From Candidatus Poribacteria bacterium (GTDB lineage: Bacteria; Poribacteria; WGA-4E; WGA-3G): 50,624 nucleotides of DNA. This document shows, piece after piece, positions 15,942-25,116 of the stretch. The notes beneath the pieces are model-generated. The model was not told the DNA's origin, did not search any database, and saw only the letters and a list, made by a program, of their open reading frames with translations. The stretch covers positions 1 through 50,624 of the forward strand of contig JAPPBX010000024.1 of the NCBI GenBank assembly GCA_026702755.1, in the 5' to 3' direction. The translations under genes and the position numbers were made by a program. The first letter of the stretch is position 1. Each line of letters starts with the position of its first letter.

Positions 15942-17960
15942 TTGAATAGAAATTCCACAACAATACAAAAAGGAACAATTGATAAACACATGAAAACAAA
16001 TTTGTTAATGATCATAGTCTTGACACTCACTATAGGCTCTCAATTAACGGCTGTTTCAAATGACCCAACAGTAAAAAAAGACCTAACCGCAGTAAAAACA
16101 GATCACCCCCCCACCATTGATGGCGTTCTCGACGATACCTGCTGGCAAGACGCACCACAAGCCACTGGGTTTACAGACGAACGCACCGAAAAACCGGCGA
16201 AGAACCAATCCATCGCTCGGCTCGTTTATACAGACAAAGCCATCTACCTCGGCGTTTATCTCTATGACGATATGCCCGATAAAATTGTGGCACGCCAAAC
16301 CAAAGACCAAACCCGATTTCAAGGTGAAGACTGGATGTCCTTCAGCCTTGATCCGTTCCACACGCACCAATTTTCCGATAGAAACTTCTTTATGGCGAAC
16401 GCGCTCGGCACGAAATTCGCGCATCTCGCCACCGGACGCGCCGAAAAAAGCGAATGGATCGGGTTATGGAAGGCTGCCGCACAGATTGTAGACGACGGTT
16501 GGATTGTAGAGATGGAAATCCCGTGGCAGATGCTGGATTACCCTAATACAACAGAACCTGTCCGGATGGGCATCAACATTGATAGGGGGCAGCAGCGGAC
16601 AGGAGAAAAATCGTGGTGGTGTAATTTAGGCGTTAATGAATTTAGAGAGAACGATGGCCAATGGGTTGATGTTCTGCCGCCGCCTCGGCAGCGCGAGTTG
16701 AAACTGCTGCCGTATCTCGTTGGTGGATACAGCGACAAGGAAACAACAAACAAGGCGTATACTGCCCGCGCGGGGGCGGACCTCCGTTATGAGGTTACAC
16801 CGCAGTTACGGCTCATCGGCACAGCCAATCCCGATTTTGACAACATTGAACAAGCCGTAGAAGGTATAGATTTCTCCTACGGTGAACGCTACGTACCCGA
16901 CCGCCGTCCCTTCTTCTCCGAAGGTGGTAATGTCTACAACGTTGGGCAGCTTTTCTATTCGCGGCGGATAGAGGATATGGACAGCGGGCTTAAACTCTTT
17001 GGGAAACTGGGGAAAAATACCTCAGTTGGCACCTTAGGTACGTACCATAAAAACAACCAAAACTTTATCCTTAGTGCCTCCCAATCCCTTACTGCGACAT
17101 CTCAAGTCAGTGCTGTGTTCTTATCACACCACAAACAAGGTAATCCGGCGAACAACGTCGGCTCTGTATCAGGTAGTGCGCGACGCGGAAGATTTGCAGT
17201 ATTCAGTGATCTCACGCAAAGTTGGGCGGATGAATCAGATGGAAGAACAGGAACTGTTGGTTTGGTTTACAAAAGTCACCTCATTGAAGCGGTTTCAAGA
17301 GTTTTCTTTACAGATCCAGATTTTGTGAACAATCTCGGTTACCATCCGTTCAAAGGCTACCGCGGTGTCAACCTCACTACTATGTTCAAAAACGAGTGGC
17401 GCGAAGGGATTGTCCGCCGTCTCACTCTCTTTACCCATACTGACGCTTCTAACACATACCAAGGTGAGGTTTTCAGTCGTGACATCAGGCTTGGTGCACA
17501 ACTCTTGACACACAGTGACTATTCAGTTTCTGCTTTCTGGAACGGTGGTCAATTTAAAGAATTCTCAGACTCATTGTTCAGCATCAGTTTAGGAGTTCGT
17601 GCCACGGATCGCTTTAACAACTTCAGTGTCAGCTATGACTGGGGTGAACAGGCAGGTGAGCAGTTTTATAGCATTAGTGGAAATCTGAATCTGCGTGCTT
17701 ACGGCTTCACCGCTGGCTTGACCTCCCAAGTCCAGTGGCATTTCAAGCGTCGTTACCAACAGATTTTAACGCTCACGTATGACTTCAGTCCTGCGTTAAG
17801 CCTCGGCAGTCGTTTGATCTGGCAAGCAGAAGGCATTAATACCTACTTCGCGCTGCGCCGCTCAGGTTACGCTGGCACCGATTTTTTCATCATCCTCGGC
17901 GATCCAAATGCCCAGGAATTCAAACAGCGTTTAGTTGCTAAGGTGATTCGGGCATTTTAG
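15942..17960 (+). CDS. CBM9-like / DUF5916 family outer-membrane-type protein
   Basis: A 672-residue exported protein. A signal peptide begins at the internal Met17 (MKTNLLMIIVLTLTI). Then comes a carbohydrate-binding family 9-like domain (about 45-230, PPTIDGVLDDTCWQDAP...DKAIYLGVYLYDD) and a DUF5916 domain with PDRRPFFSEGGNVYN and alternating hydrophobic strands to a C-terminal Phe (VIRAF), as in outer-membrane barrels. The family is thought to act at the cell surface, with unknown ligand. The TTG at 15942 has AGGAG eight bases upstream; an ATG at 15990 gives a cleaner signal peptide and is an equally good start. It is followed by a promoter and a secreted hydrolase-like gene. Confidence 0.85.
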   Translation: MNRNSTTIQKGTIDKHMKTNLLMIIVLTLTIGSQLTAVSNDPTVKKDLTAVKTDHPPTIDGVLDDTCWQDAPQATGFTDERTEKPAKNQSIARLVYTDKAIYLGVYLYDDMPDKIVARQTKDQTRFQGEDWMSFSLDPFHTHQFSDRNFFMANALGTKFAHLATGRAEKSEWIGLWKAAAQIVDDGWIVEMEIPWQMLDYPNTTEPVRMGINIDRGQQRTGEKSWWCNLGVNEFRENDGQWVDVLPPPRQRELKLLPYLVGGYSDKETTNKAYTARAGADLRYEVTPQLRLIGTANPDFDNIEQAVEGIDFSYGERYVPDRRPFFSEGGNVYNVGQLFYSRRIEDMDSGLKLFGKLGKNTSVGTLGTYHKNNQNFILSASQSLTATSQVSAVFLSHHKQGNPANNVGSVSGSARRGRFAVFSDLTQSWADESDGRTGTVGLVYKSHLIEAVSRVFFTDPDFVNNLGYHPFKGYRGVNLTTMFKNEWREGIVRRLTLFTHTDASNTYQGEVFSRDIRLGAQLLTHSDYSVSAFWNGGQFKEFSDSLFSISLGVRATDRFNNFSVSYDWGEQAGEQFYSISGNLNLRAYGFTAGLTSQVQWHFKRRYQQILTLTYDFSPALSLGSRLIWQAEGINTYFALRRSGYAGTDFFIILGDPNAQEFKQRLVAKVIRAF

Positions 17961-17998
17961 ATTTTCTCCGATATGTATGTTGCGTATAAACGGTTCAA

Positions 17999-18027
17999 TT
18001 GTATTCTCCTGAATCTTATGGTATAAT
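17999..18027 (+). promoter_or_regulatory. Sigma70-type promoter, homologous to the atp promoter
   Basis: TTGTAT (17999-18004), 17 bases, then TATAAT (18022-18027). The spacer and the sequence downstream (GTTGCTTAACGAGGA) match the promoter at 19692-19720 far beyond the consensus boxes, so the two are related by descent or bind a common factor. It drives the gene at 18117. Confidence 0.75.
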
Positions 18028-18116
18028 GCATCCGGTTGCTTAACGAGGACACCTGCTTCTAAAACCTTTGAGTCCTTTTAACAACTGTTATACCTAAGCA
18101 TTCAGGAGAATTTTTT

Positions 18117-19526
18117 ATGCGAAATCTGTGGGGACCATACAAACTTACGTTGGTTCTACTTTTATGTGTTTCCCTCTACGCAGCAGCACAAGAAACTAAA
18201 GTCGAAAAGGATACAGAAATGGAAAAAAACAGAATCCAGATTTATAAAGAAAACCCGCGTTACTGGCAGTATAAAGGCAAGCCAATTCTGCTCATCGGCG
18301 GTTCCGTCGAAGACAATCTATTTCAGATACCAAATCTTAAAGAACACCTTGAATTGCTGAAGTCGGTCGGTGGCAACTATGTACGCTCCACAATGAGTTG
18401 GGTCGATGAAGGCGATGTGCCACCCTTTAAAAAAGTCGGCAATCAATACGACTTAAATCAGTGGAACGACGAATTTTGGAACCGTTTTCAGAACTTCATA
18501 ACGTGGACGCACGAGATGGATATTATCGTCCAGATTGAGGTGTGGGCAACCTTCAACTATTACCGCGAACCGTGGGCTGCGAATCCTTTCAACCCAAAAA
18601 ATAACAGCAATTACACCGCAGAAGAGACAGAGTTACCGACTGCTGTTAACAGCCATCCCCTTGCAACGGGCAACAATTTTTTCTGGTCTGTACCGAAAGA
18701 GCATAACCAACAGATCGTCTTGAAATATCAGCAAAAATTTGTGGATAAACTCCTTTCCGAAACGCTTCCGTATGGCCATATACTCTACTGTATGGACAAC
18801 GAAACCGCCGTCACAGCTGCATGGGGTGAATACTGGGCAACCTATATTCAGCAGAAAGCAGCAGAGTCTGGACGCGTTGTTGAAACAACGGAGATGTGGG
18901 ACCCGTGGGATCTATCCGATGAGAAGCATAAAGCGACGTTTGACCATCCTGAAACCTATTCCTTCTGCGATATATCACAAAATAACCACCAGAAACGGCA
19001 GCGGCATTGGGATAACGCCCAGAAAATTCGGACACAACTTTCGCCGATCCGTCCCATCAATAATATTAAGATTTACGGTGCTGATGGCGGACGATTCGGC
19101 AGTACGCAAGATGGATTGGAACGATTTTGGCGAAATATATTTGGTGGATTTGCATCAGCACGGTTCCACCGTCCGGACAGCGGCGTTGGTTTGAACGAAA
19201 CCGCACAAGCACATATTAAAAGCATGCGAACCATCACAGACGAAATGGACATTTTTACGTGCGAACCCCACAATGAACTACTTTCCAATAGAGCAGATAA
19301 CGAAGCGTATGCTTTCGCAAATCTCGGACAAGAATATGCTGTCTACTTTCCAAATGGTGGTTCGGTCAATATCAACCTCAGTACAGATACCAAAAAACTA
19401 ACAGTCAGATGGCTAAATATCACTAAAAGTCAGTGGACACAAGAAGAGGAGATTTCCTTCAACGATAGTATCACATTATCTGCACCAACCGAAGATCACT
19501 GGGCAGTTTTGATTCAAACTAAATAA
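18117..19526 (+). CDS. Secreted glycoside-hydrolase-like TIM-barrel protein
   Basis: A 469-residue protein with a clear signal peptide (KLTLVLLLCVSLYAAA, cleaved near residue 24). The mature part resembles the DUF4038-type glycoside-hydrolase-like barrel: KPILLIGGSVEDN, YVRSTMSWVDEGDVPP, a strand with MDIIVQIEVWATFNYY, and YCMDNETA, where the Glu is a candidate acid/base. The C-terminal 90 residues form a small beta domain (YAVYFPNGGSVNINL...). The substrate would be a polysaccharide, not identified. AGGAG precedes the ATG. It has its own promoter at 17999 and no operon partner. Catalytic function is inferred from fold-level similarity only. Confidence 0.7.
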   Translation: MRNLWGPYKLTLVLLLCVSLYAAAQETKVEKDTEMEKNRIQIYKENPRYWQYKGKPILLIGGSVEDNLFQIPNLKEHLELLKSVGGNYVRSTMSWVDEGDVPPFKKVGNQYDLNQWNDEFWNRFQNFITWTHEMDIIVQIEVWATFNYYREPWAANPFNPKNNSNYTAEETELPTAVNSHPLATGNNFFWSVPKEHNQQIVLKYQQKFVDKLLSETLPYGHILYCMDNETAVTAAWGEYWATYIQQKAAESGRVVETTEMWDPWDLSDEKHKATFDHPETYSFCDISQNNHQKRQRHWDNAQKIRTQLSPIRPINNIKIYGADGGRFGSTQDGLERFWRNIFGGFASARFHRPDSGVGLNETAQAHIKSMRTITDEMDIFTCEPHNELLSNRADNEAYAFANLGQEYAVYFPNGGSVNINLSTDTKKLTVRWLNITKSQWTQEEEISFNDSITLSAPTEDHWAVLIQTK

Positions 19527-19555
19527 TCTCAGCAGTATTAAGAAACAAATTTTAG

Positions 19556-19642
19556 GTTTTCAGGAAGGTTGGAAAACAGGAAGACTGGAAGAAACGCTGT
19601 ATCTGCCACCTGCCAACTTCTATACTTCCAATCTTCCAACTC
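19556..19642. repeat. GTTGGAAGATTGGAAG-type inverted repeat
   Basis: The left side has GGTTGGAAAACAGGAAGAC and TGGAAG; the right side has CTTCCAATCTTCCAAC, its imperfect complement. The interval lies between the secreted hydrolase gene and the ATP synthase promoter and may form a hairpin in the transcript. Only one copy is seen in the window. Confidence 0.55.
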
Positions 19643-19691
19643 AATTGAAATTTGCTCCGCAAGCCCCTAATTTAGAAAATATTCCTTTTTT

Positions 19692-19720
19692 TTGCATTCT
19701 CCATAATCTTGTGATATAAT
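19692..19720 (+). promoter_or_regulatory. Promoter of the ATP synthase operon
   Basis: TTGCAT (19692-19697), 17 bases, TATAAT (19715-19720), followed by GTTGCTAACGAGGA. It is the last good promoter before the operon and resembles 17999-18027 across about 50 bases. Confidence 0.75.
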
Positions 19721-19784
19721 ATATACCGTTGCTAACGAGGAAATATGTTCCCAAAATCATTTTCACGTTATGGAAGTAACCGTC

Positions 19785-20078
19785 ATGTTCAAACATCGGC
19801 TAAATCAGCTCAAAAATGAAAATGTTGGGATGTTTGACCTCGCTTCTATCGGGATAACGCTTGCCCTTGCGATCTGTATCGGTTATTTCGGGGGTAAGTG
19901 GATCGGTGGAAAATTAGGCAACACAGCAGTTGGAGCATACATCGGTTTCGGAATGGGAGTTGCCGCCGGATTCATGGAAATGTTTCGTTCGGTAGCACGC
20001 TGGAACCGACGGCTTGAAAGTATAGAAAAACAGCGTCGTGGCGATTCACACCAAGTACAGAACACCGAAAAAGAATAA
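19785..20078 (+). CDS. atpZ: AtpZ/AtpI-type F0F1-ATPase accessory protein
   Basis: A 97-residue membrane protein with two hydrophobic helices (about 17-37 and 48-66; LASIGITLALAICIGYFGG and a glycine-rich second helix GAYIGFGMGVAAGF). That is the pattern of the small 'F0F1-ATPase gene 1' proteins that stand first in many atp operons and are linked to assembly or Mg handling. The ATG at 19785 is chosen because GGAAG lies eight bases upstream; an in-frame ATG at 19770 lacks a Shine-Dalgarno. It is the first gene after the operon promoter. The gene name is by position and topology. Confidence 0.75.
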   Translation: MFKHRLNQLKNENVGMFDLASIGITLALAICIGYFGGKWIGGKLGNTAVGAYIGFGMGVAAGFMEMFRSVARWNRRLESIEKQRRGDSHQVQNTEKE

Positions 20079-20153
20079 CGTCTGAAAGTATCAGGGATCT
20101 GGAGATTTCGGCATCTATAATTCGCCGTTATTTTGACAAAGGAGTCCCTTACG

Positions 20154-20564
20154 ATGGGTCCCGTTTTGGAATTTGGCGACCGATTCATCCGCCACGTTTA
20201 TGTCTTAACAATCTGCCTCACCATCGTTGTTGCCGTAGTATTGTTAGGATTCAAACGCCCCGCACTCCCAAGTTTTCTGATTGGAAGTGCTATCGGACTC
20301 ATGCTATTCTGGTCTATCGAATTCATGGTTCGGCGACTTATCCGGCCCGGGAAAACTCAAAAAACAAAATACTTATTCGGAGTCATTACCCTCGGCAAAT
20401 ACGCAGTCCTCGGCGTGTGTCTCTATTTTCTATTTAATAAGTTAGAGTGGATGAATGTCTATGCCTTCGCCGGGGGGATCGCTTTAGTACAAGGTGCCAT
20501 CATTATCAAAGCGATCGGCTTGATGATGACTATCCTTTCAAACAAGGATCCTAATCAGTCTTGA
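20154..20564 (+). CDS. atpI: ATP synthase subunit I-like membrane protein
   Basis: A 136-residue protein with four hydrophobic segments (about 15-35, 40-60, 77-97 and 103-125). The size, four-helix topology and place directly before atpB fit AtpI, the assembly helper of the c-ring. Sequence conservation in this family is low, so the call relies on context. AAAGGAG precedes the ATG by nine bases; a TTG at 20133 in frame is less likely. The pair with the preceding gene mirrors the atpZ-atpI order of other bacteria. Confidence 0.7.
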   Translation: MGPVLEFGDRFIRHVYVLTICLTIVVAVVLLGFKRPALPSFLIGSAIGLMLFWSIEFMVRRLIRPGKTQKTKYLFGVITLGKYAVLGVCLYFLFNKLEWMNVYAFAGGIALVQGAIIIKAIGLMMTILSNKDPNQS

Positions 20565-20644
20565 GACGAAACTTGCACGTTGAACTCAAGTTGGGAAATG
20601 TTCGTATTATTCGCACATTCATTTAAGAAACACTAAAACACAAG

Positions 20645-21472
20645 ATGAAAAAAATATCGTTTATCTGCTTGGTTGTGGGACTCAGTTTGGCAATAGTAGT
20701 TGGAAGTTTCGCAGCCGAGAATGGTCACCGTAGTTTGCTCTCTCCGATTTCACAGCTTTTACCGGATGAAATAATCCCGGAACCGGCTCGGTGGCATCAG
20801 CCCGATCTAATCCCCAACACATACTTTGCTGTTCTCGTCTTAGTGCTATTTTTTATTTTCGCCACCCGGAAGTTGAAGCGGGTCCCTGAAGGGAAAGGAC
20901 AAACCCTGTTAGAGGTGTTTGTCGGCAGTATTACGGACTTCTTTGGCGGTATTTTGGGTGACCACGGCAAAAAGTATGTGCCATTCGTTGGCTCCTACTT
21001 CATCTTCATTCTCTTCCTAAACTATCTCGGGGTCATTCCGGGTCTTCAACCGCCAACAGCAGATTTGAATACAACGCTTGCCCTCGGTATAACAGCTGTG
21101 TTAGGCGTTCAAATTATCGCTATTAAAGAGAATGGAGTCGTCGGCTATCTCAAGCATCTTGCAGGCAATCCACCGTGGTTAGGTGTCTTGATGTTCCCAC
21201 TTGAGGTGATCGCGCAACTCTCACGCGCGGGTTCGCTCGCCATCCGGCTTTTCGGAAACATTTTTGGCGAAAAATCGGTTGTTATTGAATTGACAAAACT
21301 CGGAGTGGGCATACTGATTCTTGATGCTATTCCGTTCGTACCAGTTCAAGTCCCGATGCTGTTCTTTGGGCTGTTTGCTGGCTTTCTGCAAGCGTTCGTT
21401 TTCACTATCTTAACATCCATCTATATAGTGATGTTTATTGAACATGATGAGGCACATGAAGCACATCATTAA
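20645..21472 (+). CDS. atpB: F-type ATP synthase subunit a
   Basis: A 275-residue integral membrane subunit of F0 that forms the ion half-channels beside the c-ring. The essential Arg is R201 in SLAIRLFGNIFGEK, followed by the usual last helices (LQAFVFTILTSIYIVMF). An N-terminal signal-like segment (FICLVVGLSLAIVVGSFA) precedes the first conserved helix. The C-terminus is His-rich (HDEAHEAHH). The ATG at 20645 has only a weak ribosome-binding site (ACACAAG). It is followed by the c subunit, in canonical operon order. Assignment is firm. Confidence 0.96.
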   Translation: MKKISFICLVVGLSLAIVVGSFAAENGHRSLLSPISQLLPDEIIPEPARWHQPDLIPNTYFAVLVLVLFFIFATRKLKRVPEGKGQTLLEVFVGSITDFFGGILGDHGKKYVPFVGSYFIFILFLNYLGVIPGLQPPTADLNTTLALGITAVLGVQIIAIKENGVVGYLKHLAGNPPWLGVLMFPLEVIAQLSRAGSLAIRLFGNIFGEKSVVIELTKLGVGILILDAIPFVPVQVPMLFFGLFAGFLQAFVFTILTSIYIVMFIEHDEAHEAHH

Positions 21473-21588
21473 TCCCACTCAATCGGAAGAAGGTCTGGCA
21501 TTTACGCTAACCCTCCGAGTCTCTAAATACATGTAAGCGCGACCTCCAAGTTGCGACTTCTTAAAAAAATAACAATAGGAGAACTTTC

Positions 21589-21888
21589 ATGACTTATTTA
21601 GCAGTGTTGGCATTTGGTGTAACATTAGGTTTGCCAATCGCCGTCATCTTCGCCTCAAGGGCACAAGGGAGTGCTACAAGCACCGCTCTTGAGGGAATCG
21701 CGCGTCAACCCGATGCCGCGCCGCGTATCCAAACCGCAATGATTATCGGTTTGGCTCTCATCGAATCACTCGTTATCTACGCTTTGTTGATGTTCTTTAT
21801 TTTGCAGCTCAACAACCTCCCAGACAAAACTATGCTATTAGATTTGATCCGCGCTTCAGCGGAACAGATGGGTGGGAATGGGAATTAG
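21589..21888 (+). CDS. atpE: F-type ATP synthase subunit c
   Basis: A 99-residue two-helix hairpin proteolipid. The polar loop is IARQPDAA (37-44) and the ion-binding carboxylate is E59 in ALIESLVIY. Aligned on the ARQP loop with the Na+-type c subunit of Ilyobacter, the ligand positions Q26, E59, S60 and Y64 all agree, so Na+ coupling is possible; T67 of that protein is Leu here. Helix 1 lacks the GxGxGxG glycine motif (it reads FASRAQG) and has an Arg at position 24, which is unusual. The C-terminal tail is about 20 residues longer than usual. AGGAG stands before the ATG. Confidence 0.95.
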   Translation: MTYLAVLAFGVTLGLPIAVIFASRAQGSATSTALEGIARQPDAAPRIQTAMIIGLALIESLVIYALLMFFILQLNNLPDKTMLLDLIRASAEQMGGNGN

Positions 21889-21993
21889 TAACATCAGTAG
21901 CAAAATCAATAACTTCAAACCTCCACAACGTTGGGGCACCCCGCAGACTGTCCCAACTTGCTGGAGCCCTTTACAGTAAAACATAGGAAATTT

Positions 21994-22584
21994 ATGCGAG
22001 AAAAGATATATGGATTTTGCTTCATTTTTATGTGGGCGTGCGTCACAAGCGCATTTGGTGCCGAGGCACCTGCCGGCGAAGGAGACTTACTATCAGGACT
22101 TGGGATCGACCCCAAGACGATTATCATCCAAGTCATCGGTTTTCTGATTGTGCTCGCCGTACTTTGGAAGTTTGTCTTCGGCAAGGTAGGTGGGCTTTTA
22201 GAGGAACGCAGATCTGAAATCACCACGCAAATAGAACAATTGCGGACCGATCGCGAAGAGTTGGACAGGCTCACCGCAGAGACGCGCCAACGCCTCGCCG
22301 ATATTGAAACCGAAGCACAAACCAAGATTCAAGCAGCTATTGAACAGGGAAACGTCGAGCGTCAAGACATTCTCACACAGGCACGACAAGAGGCTGAGGA
22401 TGAAGTCGCCAGAGCCAGAGCAGAAATTCAGCGTGAGAAAGATGAAGCCATCTCCGAACTCCGCGGTGTTGTTGCTGAACTCGCGATTGACGCTGCCAGC
22501 AAAATCATAAGCGAAGAACTCAACGCAGAGAGACATCAGCAGATTATTGAGGCATCCATTAGCAGGTTGCCAACGGATCTTTAA
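21994..22584 (+). CDS. atpF: F-type ATP synthase subunit b
   Basis: A 196-residue peripheral-stalk subunit. It opens with a hydrophobic signal-like segment (IYGFCFIFMWACVTSAFG), then the membrane anchor (IIIQVIGFLIVLAVLWKFVF, about 43-62) and a long charged coiled coil to about residue 180. The leading segment means that the start may be processed, as in some Bacteroidetes and deltaproteobacterial b subunits. The ATG at 21994 with AGGAAA is favoured over an in-frame ATG at 21931. It lies 105 bases after atpE, and the delta subunit follows after a 256-base gap. Confidence 0.94.
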   Translation: MREKIYGFCFIFMWACVTSAFGAEAPAGEGDLLSGLGIDPKTIIIQVIGFLIVLAVLWKFVFGKVGGLLEERRSEITTQIEQLRTDREELDRLTAETRQRLADIETEAQTKIQAAIEQGNVERQDILTQARQEAEDEVARARAEIQREKDEAISELRGVVAELAIDAASKIISEELNAERHQQIIEASISRLPTDL

Positions 22585-22840
22585 ACAACTGAATCTGGTC
22601 ATTCTTCACTTTGTTTCATCGAAGAAACGCCCAAGCAAACCCCTTCCCCGTAACGGTCAGGGACCCTGGTTTTCGGTTAAGTGCAACTGCCTGGCTTTTT
22701 GATCGTTGAAATACTGCTTGCGCCTTACAGACATTGCTTCGCAGTGAGACCACTACGAGGTTTAACCCTCGGTGAAATTGACCAAAAACCATCACAAAAC
22801 GTAGTGGAGTGATGTTCAGAAAGACATAAAAGAACAAACT
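22585..22840. other. Non-coding gap between atpF and atpH
   Basis: No gene is seen. There are two weak inverted repeats: CACTACG near 22750 against CGTAGTG near 22800, with a small CGAGG/CCTCG hairpin between them. A long spacer inside an atp operon is unusual and could hold processing or regulatory structure. Confidence 0.4.
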
Positions 22841-23380
22841 ATGAGAGACATTCGGGTTGCGAAACCTTACGCCCGTGCCCTATACGATGCAGCGGTGGAA
22901 CAAAACGCGTTGGCTGATATTGTCCGTGATGTAGAGAGGCTGCGAGAATTGATTGAAGCGTCCGAGGAACTCACGCAATTAATCCACAGTCCTGTTTTGT
23001 CTCCACAATTTAAAAGCGAGACATTTCAGCAGCTTTTCACAGACGCGATGCATCCGCTGACGATTAATTTTTTCCGGCTACTCACATTAAAGCAGCGTGA
23101 ACGTTACCTGACTGCAATAATGGATGTCTTTTCAGTGATCGTTGACGAAGCTGCGGGTAGACTCGTTGCACAAGTGACGACAGCCGTGCCGCTAACGTCG
23201 GAGCAAGCGGAACGCCTTACAGAGCAACTCAGCGCGTACTCGGGAAAACAGGTGCGATTGGAAACTACAACCGATGCACAAATCCAAGGCGGATTCATTG
23301 TGCAATTAGATGATACAGTTTTTGATGCAAGTGTCGCAACACAACTCCAACGCTTACGACAACAACTCGCAAAAGGGTAA
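22841..23380 (+). CDS. atpH: F-type ATP synthase subunit delta
   Basis: A 179-residue OSCP/delta subunit linking the peripheral stalk to the alpha3beta3 head. It starts AKPYARALYDAA, the family signature, and ends with the C-terminal beta-alpha domain that contains QIQGGFIVQLDDTVFDASV, in which GGF and the following D are conserved. The ATG lacks a strong Shine-Dalgarno (AAAGAACAAACT). The 256 bases before it hold no gene; a small CGAGG-TTTAA-CCTCG hairpin lies within them. A repeat interval separates it from atpA. Confidence 0.95.
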   Translation: MRDIRVAKPYARALYDAAVEQNALADIVRDVERLRELIEASEELTQLIHSPVLSPQFKSETFQQLFTDAMHPLTINFFRLLTLKQRERYLTAIMDVFSVIVDEAAGRLVAQVTTAVPLTSEQAERLTEQLSAYSGKQVRLETTTDAQIQGGFIVQLDDTVFDASVATQLQRLRQQLAKG

Positions 23381-23382
23381 TA

Positions 23383-23514
23383 GTTATTAGTTGTCAGTTC
23401 GGTTGCTACGCAACTTTTCAGTGGTCAGTTAACCCCTTGTGGTTGTCAGTTTTCTTGTGGAATCCACAACATATCTGAATGCCACAAAAAATTAACTGAT
23501 AACCGATAACTACT
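23383..23514. repeat. CAGTTATCAG-type inverted repeat, copy 2 (atpH-atpA)
   Basis: The left side TAGTTATTAGTTGTCAGTTC is answered on the right by ATTAACTGATAACCGATAAC. Nested smaller palindromes include GTTGCTACGCAAC and the pair TTGTGGAATCCACAA. It separates atpH and atpA by 150 bases and will be in the operon mRNA. Confidence 0.75.
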
Positions 23515-23533
23515 CCTCACAGAGGACCGAAAT

Positions 23534-25114
23534 ATGGCAAGAGAAGTCCGACCAGACGAAATATCAAATATCCTTAAACAACAACTACAACAGTTTGAAC
23601 AGGACGTGGATGTCTATGATTCCGGCACTGTGCTGGAGGTAGGCGATGGTATCGCGCGGGTGCATGGACTTGCCAATGCTATGGCAAGTGAAATGATTGA
23701 ATTCCCTAACGATATTTACGGTATCGCTTTTAACCTTGAAGAAGATAACGTCGGTTGCGTCCTGTTCGGCGAAGACCAACTCATACACGAAGGCGACACC
23801 GCCAAACGGACAGGACGACTCGCCGAAGTCCCGGTTGGTGAGGCACTCCTTGGGCGGATCGTCGATGCACTCGGTCAACCTATCGATGGTTTGGGCGATA
23901 TTGAGACAGAACATCGACTGCCGGTTGAACAGAAAGGTTTGGGCATTGTCCAACGGCAACCGGTTAGCGAACCGCTTTACACAGGTTTAAAAGCCATTGA
24001 CAGTTTGACACCAATAGGGAGAGGTCAACGGGAACTGATTATTGGTGACCGGCGAACCGGTAAAACCGCGATCGCTATAGATGCTATTCTGAGTCAGAGG
24101 AACACGGATGTTTACTGCATTTATGTCGCTATCGGTCAAAAAGGATCTACGCTGGCACAAGTTGCCAATACCCTTCGCGAGCATAACGCGATGGAGTATA
24201 CGACTATCGTCTCTGCACCTGCAAGTGATCCATCCCCGCTTCAGTACCTTGCGCCTTACTCAGGCACTTCAATGGGTGAATACTTCAGAGACAACGGCAA
24301 ACATGCCCTCATTATCTACGATGACCTGACGAAACACGCCTGGGCTTATCGTCAGATGTCCCTGCTTTCAAGAAGGCCTCCGGGCAGAGAAGCCTATCCG
24401 GGTGATGTCTTTTACCTCCATTCACGCCTCTTAGAACGCGCCGCAAAACTGAGCGACGAACTGGGTGGCGGTTCCCTCACGGCTCTACCGATTATTGAAA
24501 TCTTTGAAGGAGATTTAACAACCTATATTCCCACGAATGTTATCTCTATCACCGATGGGCAAATATACCTCACAACAGACCTGTTTAACCAAGGTGTGAG
24601 ACCTGCTATCGATGTCGGCACCTCCGTTTCCCGGGTCGATAAGGATGCACAGGTTCCAGCCATGAAAGCAACCGAGGTTGCGGGGACCCTTAAACTCGAT
24701 CTCGCGAGTTTCCGAGAAGTTGCTGCCTTTGCGCAATTTGGATCGGATTTAGATGCGTTAACACAATCTTTGCTCCTACGTGGCACACGGCTTGTTGAAT
24801 TATTGAAACAACCCCAATATCAACCGATGCCTGTGGAACGCGAGGTTACCTCTATCTTCTGTGGCACCAACGGTTACTTAGATGATGTAGCGGAAACGGA
24901 AGTGGCTCGGTTTGAATCCGAGTTCTTGCAATACCTTGATAGGAATCATGCAGAACTCCTCTCAGAAATCGCAGAAACCGGTCAGTTGAGTGATGAATTG
25001 CTTGAAACCCTGCATGCTGCCGTAAAAGCATTCAAGGAAAATTGGAGTGATACCCCACCGCAAGTACAAGGACAGGATGCAGACACAGAAGAAGCACCGG
25101 TAGAAGGTGAATAG
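23534..25114 (+). CDS. atpA: F-type ATP synthase subunit alpha
   Basis: A 526-residue non-catalytic nucleotide-binding subunit of F1. The P-loop GDRRTGKTA, the [11 protein letters not shown] segment, and the arginine finger in [10 protein letters not shown] are present. The stretch after the Arg finger is normally VGGAAQ or VGGSAQ but reads VDKDAQ here, a rare change at a catalytic interface. The last 20 residues form an acidic tail ([12 protein letters not shown]). It is followed by atpG after two bases. AGAGGA precedes the ATG. Confidence 0.97.
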   Translation: MAREVRPDEISNILKQQLQQFEQDVDVYDSGTVLEVGDGIARVHGLANAMASEMIEFPNDIYGIAFNLEEDNVGCVLFGEDQLIHEGDTAKRTGRLAEVPVGEALLGRIVDALGQPIDGLGDIETEHRLPVEQKGLGIVQRQPVSEPLYTGLKAIDSLTPIGRGQRELIIGDRRTGKTAIAIDAILSQRNTDVYCIYVAIGQKGSTLAQVANTLREHNAMEYTTIVSAPASDPSPLQYLAPYSGTSMGEYFRDNGKHALIIYDDLTKHAWAYRQMSLLSRRPPGREAYPGDVFYLHSRLLERAAKLSDELGGGSLTALPIIEIFEGDLTTYIPTNVISITDGQIYLTTDLFNQGVRPAIDVGTSVSRVDKDAQVPAMKATEVAGTLKLDLASFREVAAFAQFGSDLDALTQSLLLRGTRLVELLKQPQYQPMPVEREVTSIFCGTNGYLDDVAETEVARFESEFLQYLDRNHAELLSEIAETGQLSDELLETLHAAVKAFKENWSDTPPQVQGQDADTEEAPVEGE

Positions 25115-25116
25115 TC

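Noticed and set aside
22585-22840. Possible structured RNA or small gene between atpF and atpH
   Set aside because: Only weak, short inverted repeats are visible; no consensus of a known RNA family could be recognised.
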